Of a stretch of DNA of 64,000 nt, positions 58,285-64,000 are shown in pieces (within the stretch, counting starts at the first letter, position 1; the number at the start of each line of letters is the position of its first letter). This DNA is from an uncultured Collinsella sp. (lineage in GTDB: Bacteria; Actinomycetota; Coriobacteriia; Coriobacteriales; Coriobacteriaceae), in the NCBI GenBank assembly GCA_900541045.1, contig UQID01000001.1, positions 108,290-172,289 on the forward strand, read 5' to 3'. The notes below the pieces were generated by a model. The model was not told the origin of the DNA and did no database searches. It saw only the letters and a list, made by a program, of their open reading frames with translations. A program made the position numbers and the translations under genes.

Positions 58285-59151
58285 ATGCTCGTCAACGCAG
58301 CAGACATGCTCAAGAAGGCCGAGGCCGGCAAGTACGCTCTCGGTGCCTTCAACACCAACAACCTCGAGTGGACCCTGGCTATTCTCCAGGCCGCCGAGGA
58401 GGCCAAGTCTCCGCTGATCCTTCAGTGCACCGCTGGTGCCGCTAAGTGGATGGGCGGTTTCAAGGTCTGCGCCGACATGGTCAAGGCTGCCGTCGAGGCC
58501 ACGGGCGTTACCGTTCCCGTCGCCCTTCACCTCGATCACGGTTCTTACGAGGACTGCTTCAAGTGCATCGAGGCCGGCTTCACGTCCATCATGTATGACG
58601 GCTCTCACGAGGAGACCTTCCAGCTTAACCTCGACCGCACCAAGGAGCTCGTTGAGCTTGCCCACTCCAAGGGCATGTCCATCGAGGCCGAGGTCGGCGG
58701 CATCGGCGGCACCGAGGACGGCGTGACCTCCAACGGCGAGCTCGCTGACCCTGCTGAGTGCAAGCAGATTGCTGACCTGGGCGTCGACTTCCTCGCCTGC
58801 GGCATCGGCAACATCCACGGCGTGTATCCCGCCGACTGGGCTGGCCTTTCCTTCGAGCGTCTGGGCGAGATCAAGGCTCAGACCGGCGACCTGCCCCTCG
58901 TTCTGCACGGTGGTACCGGCATCCCCGAGGATCAGATCAAGAAGGCCATCTCCCTGGGCATCTCCAAGATCAACGTCAACACCGACCTGCAGCTCGTCTT
59001 CGCCAAGGGCGTCCGCGAGTACATCGAGGCTGGCAAGGATCAGCAGGGCAAGGGCTTTGATCCCCGCAAGCTCCTCAAGCCTGGTCGCGACAACATCGTT
59101 GCCCGCACCAAGGAGCTCATGGAGGAGTTTGGCTCCGTCAACAAGGCGTAA
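58285..59151 (+). CDS. fba: Class II fructose-bisphosphate aldolase
   Basis: A 288-residue zinc-dependent aldolase (fructose-1,6-bisphosphate to DHAP and glyceraldehyde-3-phosphate). VALHLDHGSYEDC (His82, Asp84, His85), the substrate loop GFTSIMYDGSH, EAEVGGIGGTEDG, the zinc motif CGIGNIHGVY and LVLHGGTGIPEDQIKKAI are present. AGGAGG lies 8 nt before ATG 58285; the ATG 32 codons upstream lies inside the promoter and is rejected. Codon use here is the most biased (highly expressed type) in the window together with the ribosomal protein genes. The structured repeat after it carries its terminator. Confidence 0.95.
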   Translation: MLVNAADMLKKAEAGKYALGAFNTNNLEWTLAILQAAEEAKSPLILQCTAGAAKWMGGFKVCADMVKAAVEATGVTVPVALHLDHGSYEDCFKCIEAGFTSIMYDGSHEETFQLNLDRTKELVELAHSKGMSIEAEVGGIGGTEDGVTSNGELADPAECKQIADLGVDFLACGIGNIHGVYPADWAGLSFERLGEIKAQTGDLPLVLHGGTGIPEDQIKKAISLGISKINVNTDLQLVFAKGVREYIEAGKDQQGKGFDPRKLLKPGRDNIVARTKELMEEFGSVNKA

Positions 59152-59171
59152 GCGTCGCTAAACTTCCCGCC

Positions 59172-59263
59172 GGAAGCCCCGTCCCCCTACATTGTTTCCT
59201 TTGCGCTCACCTGGCTTCGCCAGAAGTCGCGCCAAGGAAACAGTTCCGGAGGACGGGGCTTCC
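59172..59263 (+). terminator. Long compound hairpin after fba
   Basis: GGAAGCCCCGTCC (59172-59184) pairs perfectly with GGACGGGGCTTCC (59251-59263). Inside, ATTGTTTCCTTTGCG (59191-59205) pairs with CGCCAAGGAAACAGT (59230-59244) with two mismatches, capped by the small hairpin CTGGC/GCCAG (59211-59223). It is a 92-nt near-continuous stem 20 nt after the fba stop, followed by TTCGTTT, so it probably ends fba transcription. Its 3' half is repeated downstream. Confidence 0.7.
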
Positions 59264-59494
59264 TTCGTTTAACGCCGCAGGGTTACGAGTCTGAATTAAG
59301 GTGGCTACTGGCTTCGCCAGAAGTCGCGCGACGGAATCGGCTCCGGGGAAACGGGGCCTCCTTTGTTAACTCGCTACAGGGTTACTGGGCTAAATAATTT
59401 GCTCTGGCTTCGCCAGATGTCGCCCCAAGGAAACAGTTCCGGGGGACGGGGCTTCCTTCGTTTAACGCCGCAGGGTTACTGGGCTGAATTCATT
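59211..59494 (+). repeat. Three tandem copies of a ~96-bp structured repeat
   Basis: Starts at 59211, 59308 and 59404 (spacings 97 and 96 bp). Each unit begins CTGGCTTCGCCAGA.GTCGC, continues through a GGAA..GTTCCGG-type segment and an ACGGGGC..CC block, and ends with CAGGGTTAC plus a GCTGAAT/GCTAAAT tail. Unit 2 is the most diverged. A transglutaminase reading frame is open through unit 3, but its real start lies downstream. Confidence 0.85.
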
Positions 59495-59596
59495 TTTAAC
59501 AGGTACCGTTTATCGGTGTTGATGGTTCCTTTATTGGGGCTTTCTTTTTATCTCGCTACAATGGGCTTCAAGAGTTCTAATGACTTGGAGTTTGGT

Positions 59597-61030
59597 ATGG
59601 CTGTTATTAATGTGCTGCCTTCGGATGGGAAGGTTATTGACGAAGGCCCTGTTGGTTGCTCTGTTGATGTTTGTTGTGATGATTTTCGTCATCTCGATAT
59701 TGGGCTGCCGCCTGAGATTCTTCGTCTTAAGGATGCCGGGTATTTGACGCAGGCTGTTGCTGCCTGCGATCGCCTTCTGGAGCAGAACCCTGAGCCTTCG
59801 CTGGCTGCTTGTGTTCGTGCCGAGCGGTATCGCATGCTCGAGACACCGCTTCATTTTTCGGTGTCGCGCGATCAGGCTATTGCGATGATTCGCGAGGAGT
59901 GGCCTGAGTTTACCGAAGAGCAGTTTGATGACCTGATTAATCGTAAGCGAATTGACTGGCGCTTTATCGATGGCGAGCTGTTTGTTCTCGATAACTTCCT
60001 CGATTCGCTTCGCGTGTACCCCAAGGAGGTTCCGGGCCTGCGTCCCGATTCTACGGACGGCGTCGCGCTGCGTAACCAGATGCTCAGGGAGATGGAGTCG
60101 CAAAACGGGTTGGCTCGCGTCATCATGCTTAAGGCATCCGTGTCTGTCCCCGGTGCTCTGGAGGGAGAGGCTGTTCGCGCGTGGCTACCCGTTGCCGCTG
60201 CCTGCCGCCAGCAGTCTCATATCGAGGTTCTCGATATGACGTCGGAGGGGAATGTTGCCTCTGAAAACGTTTCGGCTCGTACTGCCTCTTGGGCATCTTC
60301 GACTGAACATTCATTCTCGGTGACCTATCGCTATCACATTGATGCCGCCTATTGCGATATCTATGGTGGCGCGCTCCCATCGCATCCCTGTATGGACGCG
60401 CCCCTGCCCGAGGACACCTCCGAGGACCGTCCGCACATTGCGTTTACGCCGCACCTGCGACAGCTGACGGAGCGTGTTATTGACGGGCTCGAGGATCCGC
60501 TCGATTGCGCTCGTGCTATCTATGATTACCTGACACAGCATATCGACTATCGCTATCAGCCACCGTACCTGCTTTTGGGATCTATTGCCGATGACTGTGC
60601 ACACTCGCTCCGCGGCGATTGCGGTGTTATGGCGCTCACGTTTATCACCATGTGCCGCATTGCGGGCGTTCCTGCCCGTTGGCAGAGCGGCCTGTATGTT
60701 GCGCCCGATTCGGTGGGGCCGCACGATTGGGCTGAGTTCTATACGCCGCAGACCGGTTGGCTCAACGCCGACGTGTCATTTGGATCTTCTGCTCGCAGGA
60801 TGGGGGAGGAGTGGCGCCGCCGTCACTACTTTGGCAATCTCGACCCGTGGCGCATGGTGGCCAACAATCGATTCCAGGCCGAGTTTGTGCCTGCTTTCGA
60901 TGGCATGCGCGAGGATCCCTATGACAACCAGATGGGCGAAGTCTCGGTTAACGGACGCGGATGCCGTCGGCGCGAGATGCTCCGCACGGTCGAACTCATC
61001 GAAATGCTCGAAATTCCATTTTCGGACTAA
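59597..61030 (+). CDS. Transglutaminase-like (papain-fold) domain protein
   Basis: About 477 residues with a C-terminal transglutaminase-like domain. The catalytic triad is visible: Cys342 in RGDCGVM, His376 in GPHDWAEFYTP and Asp392 in LNADVSFG. The N-terminal 270 residues are unrecognised and contain an Asp/Glu-rich opening (DGKVIDEGPVGCSVDVCCDD). No signal peptide is seen with ATG 59597 (TGGAG upstream), although an upstream in-frame hydrophobic stretch (MVPLLGLSFYLAT at 59520) could serve as one if an earlier start is used. It might be a peptidase or amidase. The codon use is less biased than that of fba, and the upstream repeat lies against its 5' end. Confidence 0.7.
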   Translation: MAVINVLPSDGKVIDEGPVGCSVDVCCDDFRHLDIGLPPEILRLKDAGYLTQAVAACDRLLEQNPEPSLAACVRAERYRMLETPLHFSVSRDQAIAMIREEWPEFTEEQFDDLINRKRIDWRFIDGELFVLDNFLDSLRVYPKEVPGLRPDSTDGVALRNQMLREMESQNGLARVIMLKASVSVPGALEGEAVRAWLPVAAACRQQSHIEVLDMTSEGNVASENVSARTASWASSTEHSFSVTYRYHIDAAYCDIYGGALPSHPCMDAPLPEDTSEDRPHIAFTPHLRQLTERVIDGLEDPLDCARAIYDYLTQHIDYRYQPPYLLLGSIADDCAHSLRGDCGVMALTFITMCRIAGVPARWQSGLYVAPDSVGPHDWAEFYTPQTGWLNADVSFGSSARRMGEEWRRRHYFGNLDPWRMVANNRFQAEFVPAFDGMREDPYDNQMGEVSVNGRGCRRREMLRTVELIEMLEIPFSD

Positions 61031-61069
61031 TCGGTAGAAAGCTGTGATAAACTAACTCACGCATTACGT

Positions 61070-61156
61070 GCCCGAGTGGCGGAATTGGCAGACGCAGTGG
61101 ACTCAAAATCCACCGTTGGCAACAACGTGCGAGTTCGAGTCTCGCCTCGGGCACCA
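61070..61156 (+). tRNA. tRNA-Leu (anticodon CAA)
   Basis: Acceptor stem GCCCGAG (61070-61076) pairs with CTCGGGC, then discriminator A and encoded CCA (61154-61156). D-arm GCGGAATTGGCAGACGC, anticodon loop CTCAAAA giving CAA (reads UUG), long class II variable arm GTTGGCAACAACGTGC, and T-arm GAGTTCGAGTCTC. The long variable arm and CAA anticodon identify Leu. Confidence 0.97.
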
Positions 61157-61177
61157 TACATGCAAGTGAGCGTTCAA

Positions 61178-61198
61178 GGGGGTCAAGACCCCCTTTTT
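61178..61198 (+). terminator. Terminator of tRNA-Leu
   Basis: GGGGGTC (61178-61184) and GACCCCC (61187-61193) with a 2-nt apical gap, then TTTTT. Strong intrinsic terminator 22 nt after the tRNA. Confidence 0.85.
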
Positions 61199-61455
61199 CG
61201 TGCCGAACTCGCGTGAGCGCGCGGAGCGTTAGGCAAACAGGCCTGTGGCCTGTTTGTAGCGGAGCGTGGCGAGGGCGCCGTGCGCCCGAAGCCCGGGGCT
61301 TCGCGAAGCGAAGACCCTTCGAGTCTCGCCTCGGGCGCCATGCATGCAAGCGAGCGTTCAAGGGGGTCGAGCCCCCCCCCTTTCGTGTACGTAATGTGAT
61401 AACGCGCGGTACGTGTTATTATTCGCAAGGCGTTGTTCCCGCAATGCCCTAAAGA
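61199..61455 (+). repeat. Duplicated tRNA-Leu 3' end and terminator, with a hairpin between
   Basis: 61318-61387 repeats 61134-61202 (the T-arm, acceptor 3' strand and downstream terminator of tRNA-Leu) with about seven differences; the CCA is altered to GCCA and the terminator T-run is replaced by CCC. Between the copies is a perfect 10-bp hairpin CAAACAGGCC/GGCCTGTTTG (61234-61256). No gene is present. The copy lacks the 5' half of a tRNA, so it is not functional. Confidence 0.8.
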
Positions 61456-61587
61456 GGAACCCGAGGGTTCCCACCTTTTGGCGCCAATGAGCAGCTGACT
61501 GGTCATACAACCTAGATTCCCTTCCTCATACCGAGGATGTCTATGTGTACGACCTGGTTGCAAAGAAGCGCCGGGTTATTTTTTTAT
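61456..61587 (+). promoter_or_regulatory. Structured leader/attenuator of the infC operon
   Basis: GGAACC/GGTTCC (61456-61471, CGAG loop) forms one hairpin. Near the 3' end GACCTGG (61550-61556) pairs with CCGGGTT (61571-61577; two G-U pairs) and is followed by ATTTTTTT, a terminator-like structure only about 5 nt before the infC Shine-Dalgarno. AACCCG (61458-61463) could alternatively pair with CGGGTT (61572-61577), giving a competing fold. The layout is that of a transcription attenuator, as in Bacillus infC-rpmI-rplT leaders controlled by L20. Confidence 0.5.
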
Positions 61588-61604
61588 GAATGGAGGTAGG
61601 GAAA

Positions 61605-62159
61605 ATAGCTAAGTCTGATGACACCCGCATCAACGACGAGATCACTGCATCTTCGTGCCGTTTGATTGGCGTCGATGGCTCTCAGCTCGGCCTGTTCGCC
61701 ATCCGCGATGCCCAGCGCGTCGCTGACGATCAGGGTCTCGACCTGGTCGAGATCGCTCCCAACGCGGAGCCGCCGGTCTGCAAGGTCATGGACTACGGTA
61801 AGTTCAAGTACCAGCAGGCCATGAAAGCCAAGGCTGCTCGTAAGAATCAGTCCAAGGTCGAGGTCAAGGAAATGAAGTTCCGACCCAAGATCGACGTTGG
61901 CGATTACGAGACCAAGAAGGGCCACGTTCTGCGTTTCCTCAAGAAGGGCGCACGCGTTAAGATCACCATCATGTTCCGCGGCCGTGAGATGGCTCACCCG
62001 GAGCAGGGTCTTAACGTTCTCGAGCGTCTCGCCGAGGATCTCAAGCCTTACGCTACGGTCGAGTCCAAGCCTAAGATGGAAGGCCGTAACATGCTTATGC
62101 TGCTCGCCCCGATTAAGGGCGCCTTTGATGAGGATAAAGCGGCAAGCGATACCAAGTAA
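61605..62159 (+). CDS. infC: Translation initiation factor IF-3
   Basis: A 184-residue IF-3 that binds the 30S subunit and checks initiator tRNA and start codon. N-domain (INDEITASSCRLIGVDGSQLGL, ALRDAQ-like IRDAQRVADDQGLDLVEIAPNAEPPVCKVMDYGKFKY) and C-domain (KEMKFRPKIDVGDYETK, VKITIMFRGREMAHPEQG) are complete. Start is read as ATA at 61605: GGAGGT (61592-61597) sits 7 nt upstream, and rare AUU/AUC/AUA starts are typical of infC, allowing autoregulation. The ATG at 61590 overlaps the Shine-Dalgarno itself and is rejected. rpmI and rplT follow in the standard order. Confidence 0.95.
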   Translation: MAKSDDTRINDEITASSCRLIGVDGSQLGLFAIRDAQRVADDQGLDLVEIAPNAEPPVCKVMDYGKFKYQQAMKAKAARKNQSKVEVKEMKFRPKIDVGDYETKKGHVLRFLKKGARVKITIMFRGREMAHPEQGLNVLERLAEDLKPYATVESKPKMEGRNMLMLLAPIKGAFDEDKAASDTK

Positions 62160-62191
62160 CTAGTGTTCTGTAACCGATTAAGGAGTATTTC

Positions 62192-62383
62192 ATGCCTAAG
62201 ATGAAGTCCCACAGCGGCACCAAGAAGCGTTTCCGCAAGACTGGTACCGGCAAGCTTATGCGCGCCAAGGCTTTCAAGAGCCACATCCTGAGCAAGAAGT
62301 CCACCAAGCGTAAGCGTGGCTTCCGTCAGGAGACCGAGATCGCCGCTGCCGACCGCAAGGTCATCAAGTCGCGTCTCGCCTAA
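62192..62383 (+). CDS. rpmI: 50S ribosomal protein L35
   Basis: A 63-residue basic ribosomal protein. KMKSHSGTKKRFRKTGTGKL, AFKSHIL and KKSTKRKRGFR are L35 signatures. AAGGAG precedes the ATG. Second gene of infC-rpmI-rplT, 32 nt after infC. Confidence 0.97.
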   Translation: MPKMKSHSGTKKRFRKTGTGKLMRAKAFKSHILSKKSTKRKRGFRQETEIAAADRKVIKSRLA

Positions 62384-62429
62384 GTTCGCGTTCCCGTTTT
62401 TCGTTTTACCGTCTAGGAGTTGATAGAAC

Positions 62430-62789
62430 ATGGCACGTATTAAGCGCGCTGTTGCCGCCAAGAAGAAGCGCCGTACCGTTATGCACCGTGCGAAGGGTTA
62501 CTACGGTGCCGCTTCGCGTACTTACAAGCATGCTAAAGAGCAGGTCCAGCACTCCCTGCAGTATCAGTATCGTGATCGCCGCAACAAGAAGCGCGAGATC
62601 CGCTCTCTCTGGATCACCCGCATCAACGCCGCCGCTCGCCTGAACGACATCTCTTACTCTCAGTTCATGCACGGCCTGAAGGTTGCCGGCATCGAGCTCG
62701 ACCGCAAGGTCCTGGCTCAGATGGCCTACGAGGACATCGAGTCCTTCAACGAGCTGGCTGCCATTGCCAAGAAGGCTCTCGAGGCTTAA
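62430..62789 (+). CDS. rplT: 50S ribosomal protein L20
   Basis: A 119-residue L20, needed early in 50S assembly and often a translational autoregulator of this operon. Typical segments are ARIKRAVAAKKKRRTVM, GYYGAASRTYKHAKEQV, YRDRRNKKREIRSLWITRINAA and LNDISYSQFMHGLK. TAGGAG precedes the ATG. The operon ends at the terminator 17 nt downstream. Confidence 0.97.
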   Translation: MARIKRAVAAKKKRRTVMHRAKGYYGAASRTYKHAKEQVQHSLQYQYRDRRNKKREIRSLWITRINAAARLNDISYSQFMHGLKVAGIELDRKVLAQMAYEDIESFNELAAIAKKALEA

Positions 62790-62805
62790 TTGCTTCTTGC
62801 ATCTT

Positions 62806-62840
62806 AAAGGGGCGCTTCCAATCCGGAAGCGCCCCTTTTT
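62806..62840 (+). terminator. Terminator of the infC-rpmI-rplT operon
   Basis: A 14-bp perfect stem AAAGGGGCGCTTCC (62806-62819) and GGAAGCGCCCCTTT (62825-62838), 5-nt loop, with TTTTT through 62840. Classic intrinsic terminator. Confidence 0.93.
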
Positions 62841-63061
62841 GATTGATTAGGGATGTGATCGATTTGGGACGTAGCCAAACCGATCAATTCGATAGCGTCC
62901 GAGTTGCAAGAAAGAGCAGGTAGCGTATGTGTCAAAGATTTTTGACACTCTAATCTGCGCGCAGCCATCCGTATGGGTTTGATTTTGGGATTACGCTTTG
63001 CTTGCCGGCTTCCGTTGTGTAGCCGCCCAATAAGAGTTGAGATGCATTCGAAGGGAACGCC

Positions 63062-63670
63062 ATGCAGCTGCCAAAACACCTTAAACAGTATCGACTCGAT
63101 GCTGGTTTGTCCCAGGAGGATCTTGCAAGGCGCATTTTTGTAACACGTCAGACCATCAGTAATTGGGAGCGCGGTAAAACGTACCCCGACATCCAGAGTC
63201 TCCTACTGCTGTCTGAACAACTGGATGTAACGATTGACGAGCTTGTTAAAGGCGACATTTCAATAATTAGAGAAAGGGTTGAACGCGATAGGGGCACGCT
63301 CTATCGCTTGGGTGCGGGGATGTTAGCTGGGCTTCTTGCGTTTACCGTCTCTATGGCCTGGCTCATGTGGCAACAAAACCACGGGTGGGGGATGGTCCAG
63401 TGCGTTCCGACGATGGTGTTGGCAGGCGTCTTTGGTGCTGGCGCAATGTGCTGCGCGCTTGCAGCGGAACATATCAAGAAGAAGAATGATTTGGTGACGT
63501 ATCAAGAGATATCCGACTTCTTGGACGGAAAGAAGGCGGACAGCGAAGAGACGAGGACGGGCTGGGCTTATGAGCATCCACAGCTTGCGAATGCCATCAA
63601 GTTTGCCGCAGCGGCTCTTATTGGACTAATCGTTTTTGAACTCGTTAACGCTGCTATGTCCCATTTCTAA
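63062..63670 (+). CDS. XRE-family HTH protein with membrane segments
   Basis: A 202-residue protein. Residues 1-65 form a Cro/CI helix-turn-helix (LSQEDLARRIFVTRQTISNWERG and LDVTIDELVKGD). It continues with two adjacent transmembrane segments (about 83-104 and 112-140) and a third at the C-terminus (about 180-198). Like the 11.1 kb regulator, it is a membrane-tethered DNA-binding protein of a type common in Gram-positive gut bacteria. No ribosome binding site is strong: AAGGGAA lies just before ATG 63062. Targets are unknown. It stands alone after the ribosomal operon. Confidence 0.85.
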   Translation: MQLPKHLKQYRLDAGLSQEDLARRIFVTRQTISNWERGKTYPDIQSLLLLSEQLDVTIDELVKGDISIIRERVERDRGTLYRLGAGMLAGLLAFTVSMAWLMWQQNHGWGMVQCVPTMVLAGVFGAGAMCCALAAEHIKKKNDLVTYQEISDFLDGKKADSEETRTGWAYEHPQLANAIKFAAAALIGLIVFELVNAAMSHF

Positions 63671-64000
63671 TGGGTATACAGCCATTAATGCGGCCGAAGC
63701 TTAACCGTTGGAAAACCGAAAGGCCGCTCTAATAGGGGGCCGCGGCCCTGTTCTTTCTAGGCTCTCACAGAGAGGGTCCCATCCTCATTTGTGTAGGAAC
63801 CGTGGAGTCCCAGATTCCCGCCCCCTGGGCCCTTCCGGTCTGGCAATATATCTCCTTGCCGCGCGGCCCGGTGGTACCGGATCAGCCGCAAAGCGTGCAC
63901 CTTGAGAACCGGATACTGCGAGGATGGACACTTACTTCAGTGTCGCATCCGGGCAGACATCGAACCATTTGAAATGGTCTAACTTGGATTTGTTTTTCGC
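63671..64000 (+). other. Right-edge structured non-coding region, possibly an rRNA-operon leader
   Basis: 330 nt with no gene I can support. The first part has GC hairpin elements (GGGGGCCGCGGCCC near 63736). The segment CACCTTGAGAACCGGATACT (63899-63918) is of the kind found in 16S-23S spacers and rRNA leaders of Gram-positive bacteria, and the final 60 nt end in an exact palindrome ACCATTTGAAATGGT (63964-63978). No 16S or 23S sequence itself is visible before the window ends. Confidence 0.35.

Noticed and set aside
59363..59596. Upstream extension of the transglutaminase-like gene
   Set aside because: The first ~50 codons are translated repeat DNA without a ribosome binding site; coding starts more plausibly at 59597 (or 59520).
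1..64000. Prophage, IS element or CRISPR array
   Set aside because: No transposase, integrase, phage structural gene or regularly spaced direct repeat array was seen.

Overview
The window is 64 kb of dense, GC-rich bacterial chromosome, most likely from an anaerobic gut actinobacterium of the Coriobacteriia, with Collinsella as my best guess. The guess rests on recalled family distributions: a bacterial Elp3, a single-chain clostridial-type PurL, LPxTG-like surface proteins, a ferredoxin-fused ETF and a DUF3516 helicase. No rRNA or marker-gene comparison was possible. There is no phage, IS element or CRISPR array. Most of the window is core or metabolic genes, with a few accessory-looking blocks.

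Layout. 0.25-6.2 kb: alcohol and aldehyde dehydrogenases, a HIRAN protein with a tiny acidic/basic protein, a phosphoesterase and a DUF2130 protein. 6.2-15.6 kb: a leftward RNA-related group (Ski2-like helicase, TrmB-like enzyme, Trm9/ALKBH8-like methyltransferase), then rightward an HTH/DUF4097-like envelope pair, Elp3 and a spermidine-synthase-like protein. 15.7-21.3 kb: a leftward TerB / BrxD-like ATPase / Lhr-like helicase trio whose promoter region carries an SOS-box-like palindrome. 21.4-25.4 kb: a DUF554 membrane protein and a leftward cluster of secreted or anchored surface proteins. 25.8-29.4 kb: FAD-dependent 2-hydroxyacid (lactate) dehydrogenase, EtfB and ferredoxin-EtfA, with the layout of an electron-confurcating complex. 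29.4-34.9 kb: HD hydrolase, AzlCD exporter, KdgT permease, diguanylate cyclase and EamA exporter. 35-43 kb: PurL, cation/proton antiporter, BaiA-like short-chain dehydrogenase and homoserine dehydrogenase. 43.1-48.5 kb: a deleted livJ remnant followed by a complete livJHMGF branched-chain amino-acid importer. 48.5-51.4 kb: a hairpin-rich spacer, cutC, a HIT/GalT-like protein and a bile-acid/sodium-symporter-family transporter. 51.6-58.1 kb: a RecJ-RecQ fusion, Rel and a metallo-beta-lactamase-fold hydrolase. 58.3-61 kb: class II aldolase, a three-copy structured repeat and a transglutaminase-like protein. 61-62.8 kb: tRNA-Leu(CAA) with a duplicated 3' half, then infC (AUA start)-rpmI-rplT behind a structured leader. 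The right edge has an HTH membrane protein and a structured non-coding region that may lead into an rRNA operon.

How genes work together. Amino-acid handling recurs: AzlCD export, livJHMGF import and homoserine synthesis. Energy metabolism is anaerobic: the lactate/ETF complex, paired alcohol and aldehyde dehydrogenases, and aldolase. The two most interesting assemblies are the TerB/BrxD/Lhr operon, a candidate DNA-processing or defence system, and the co-location of Elp3 with a Trm9/ALKBH8-like methyltransferase, which together would resemble the eukaryotic wobble-uridine mcm5U pathway. All functional calls are from sequence motifs read by eye; no database search was run.
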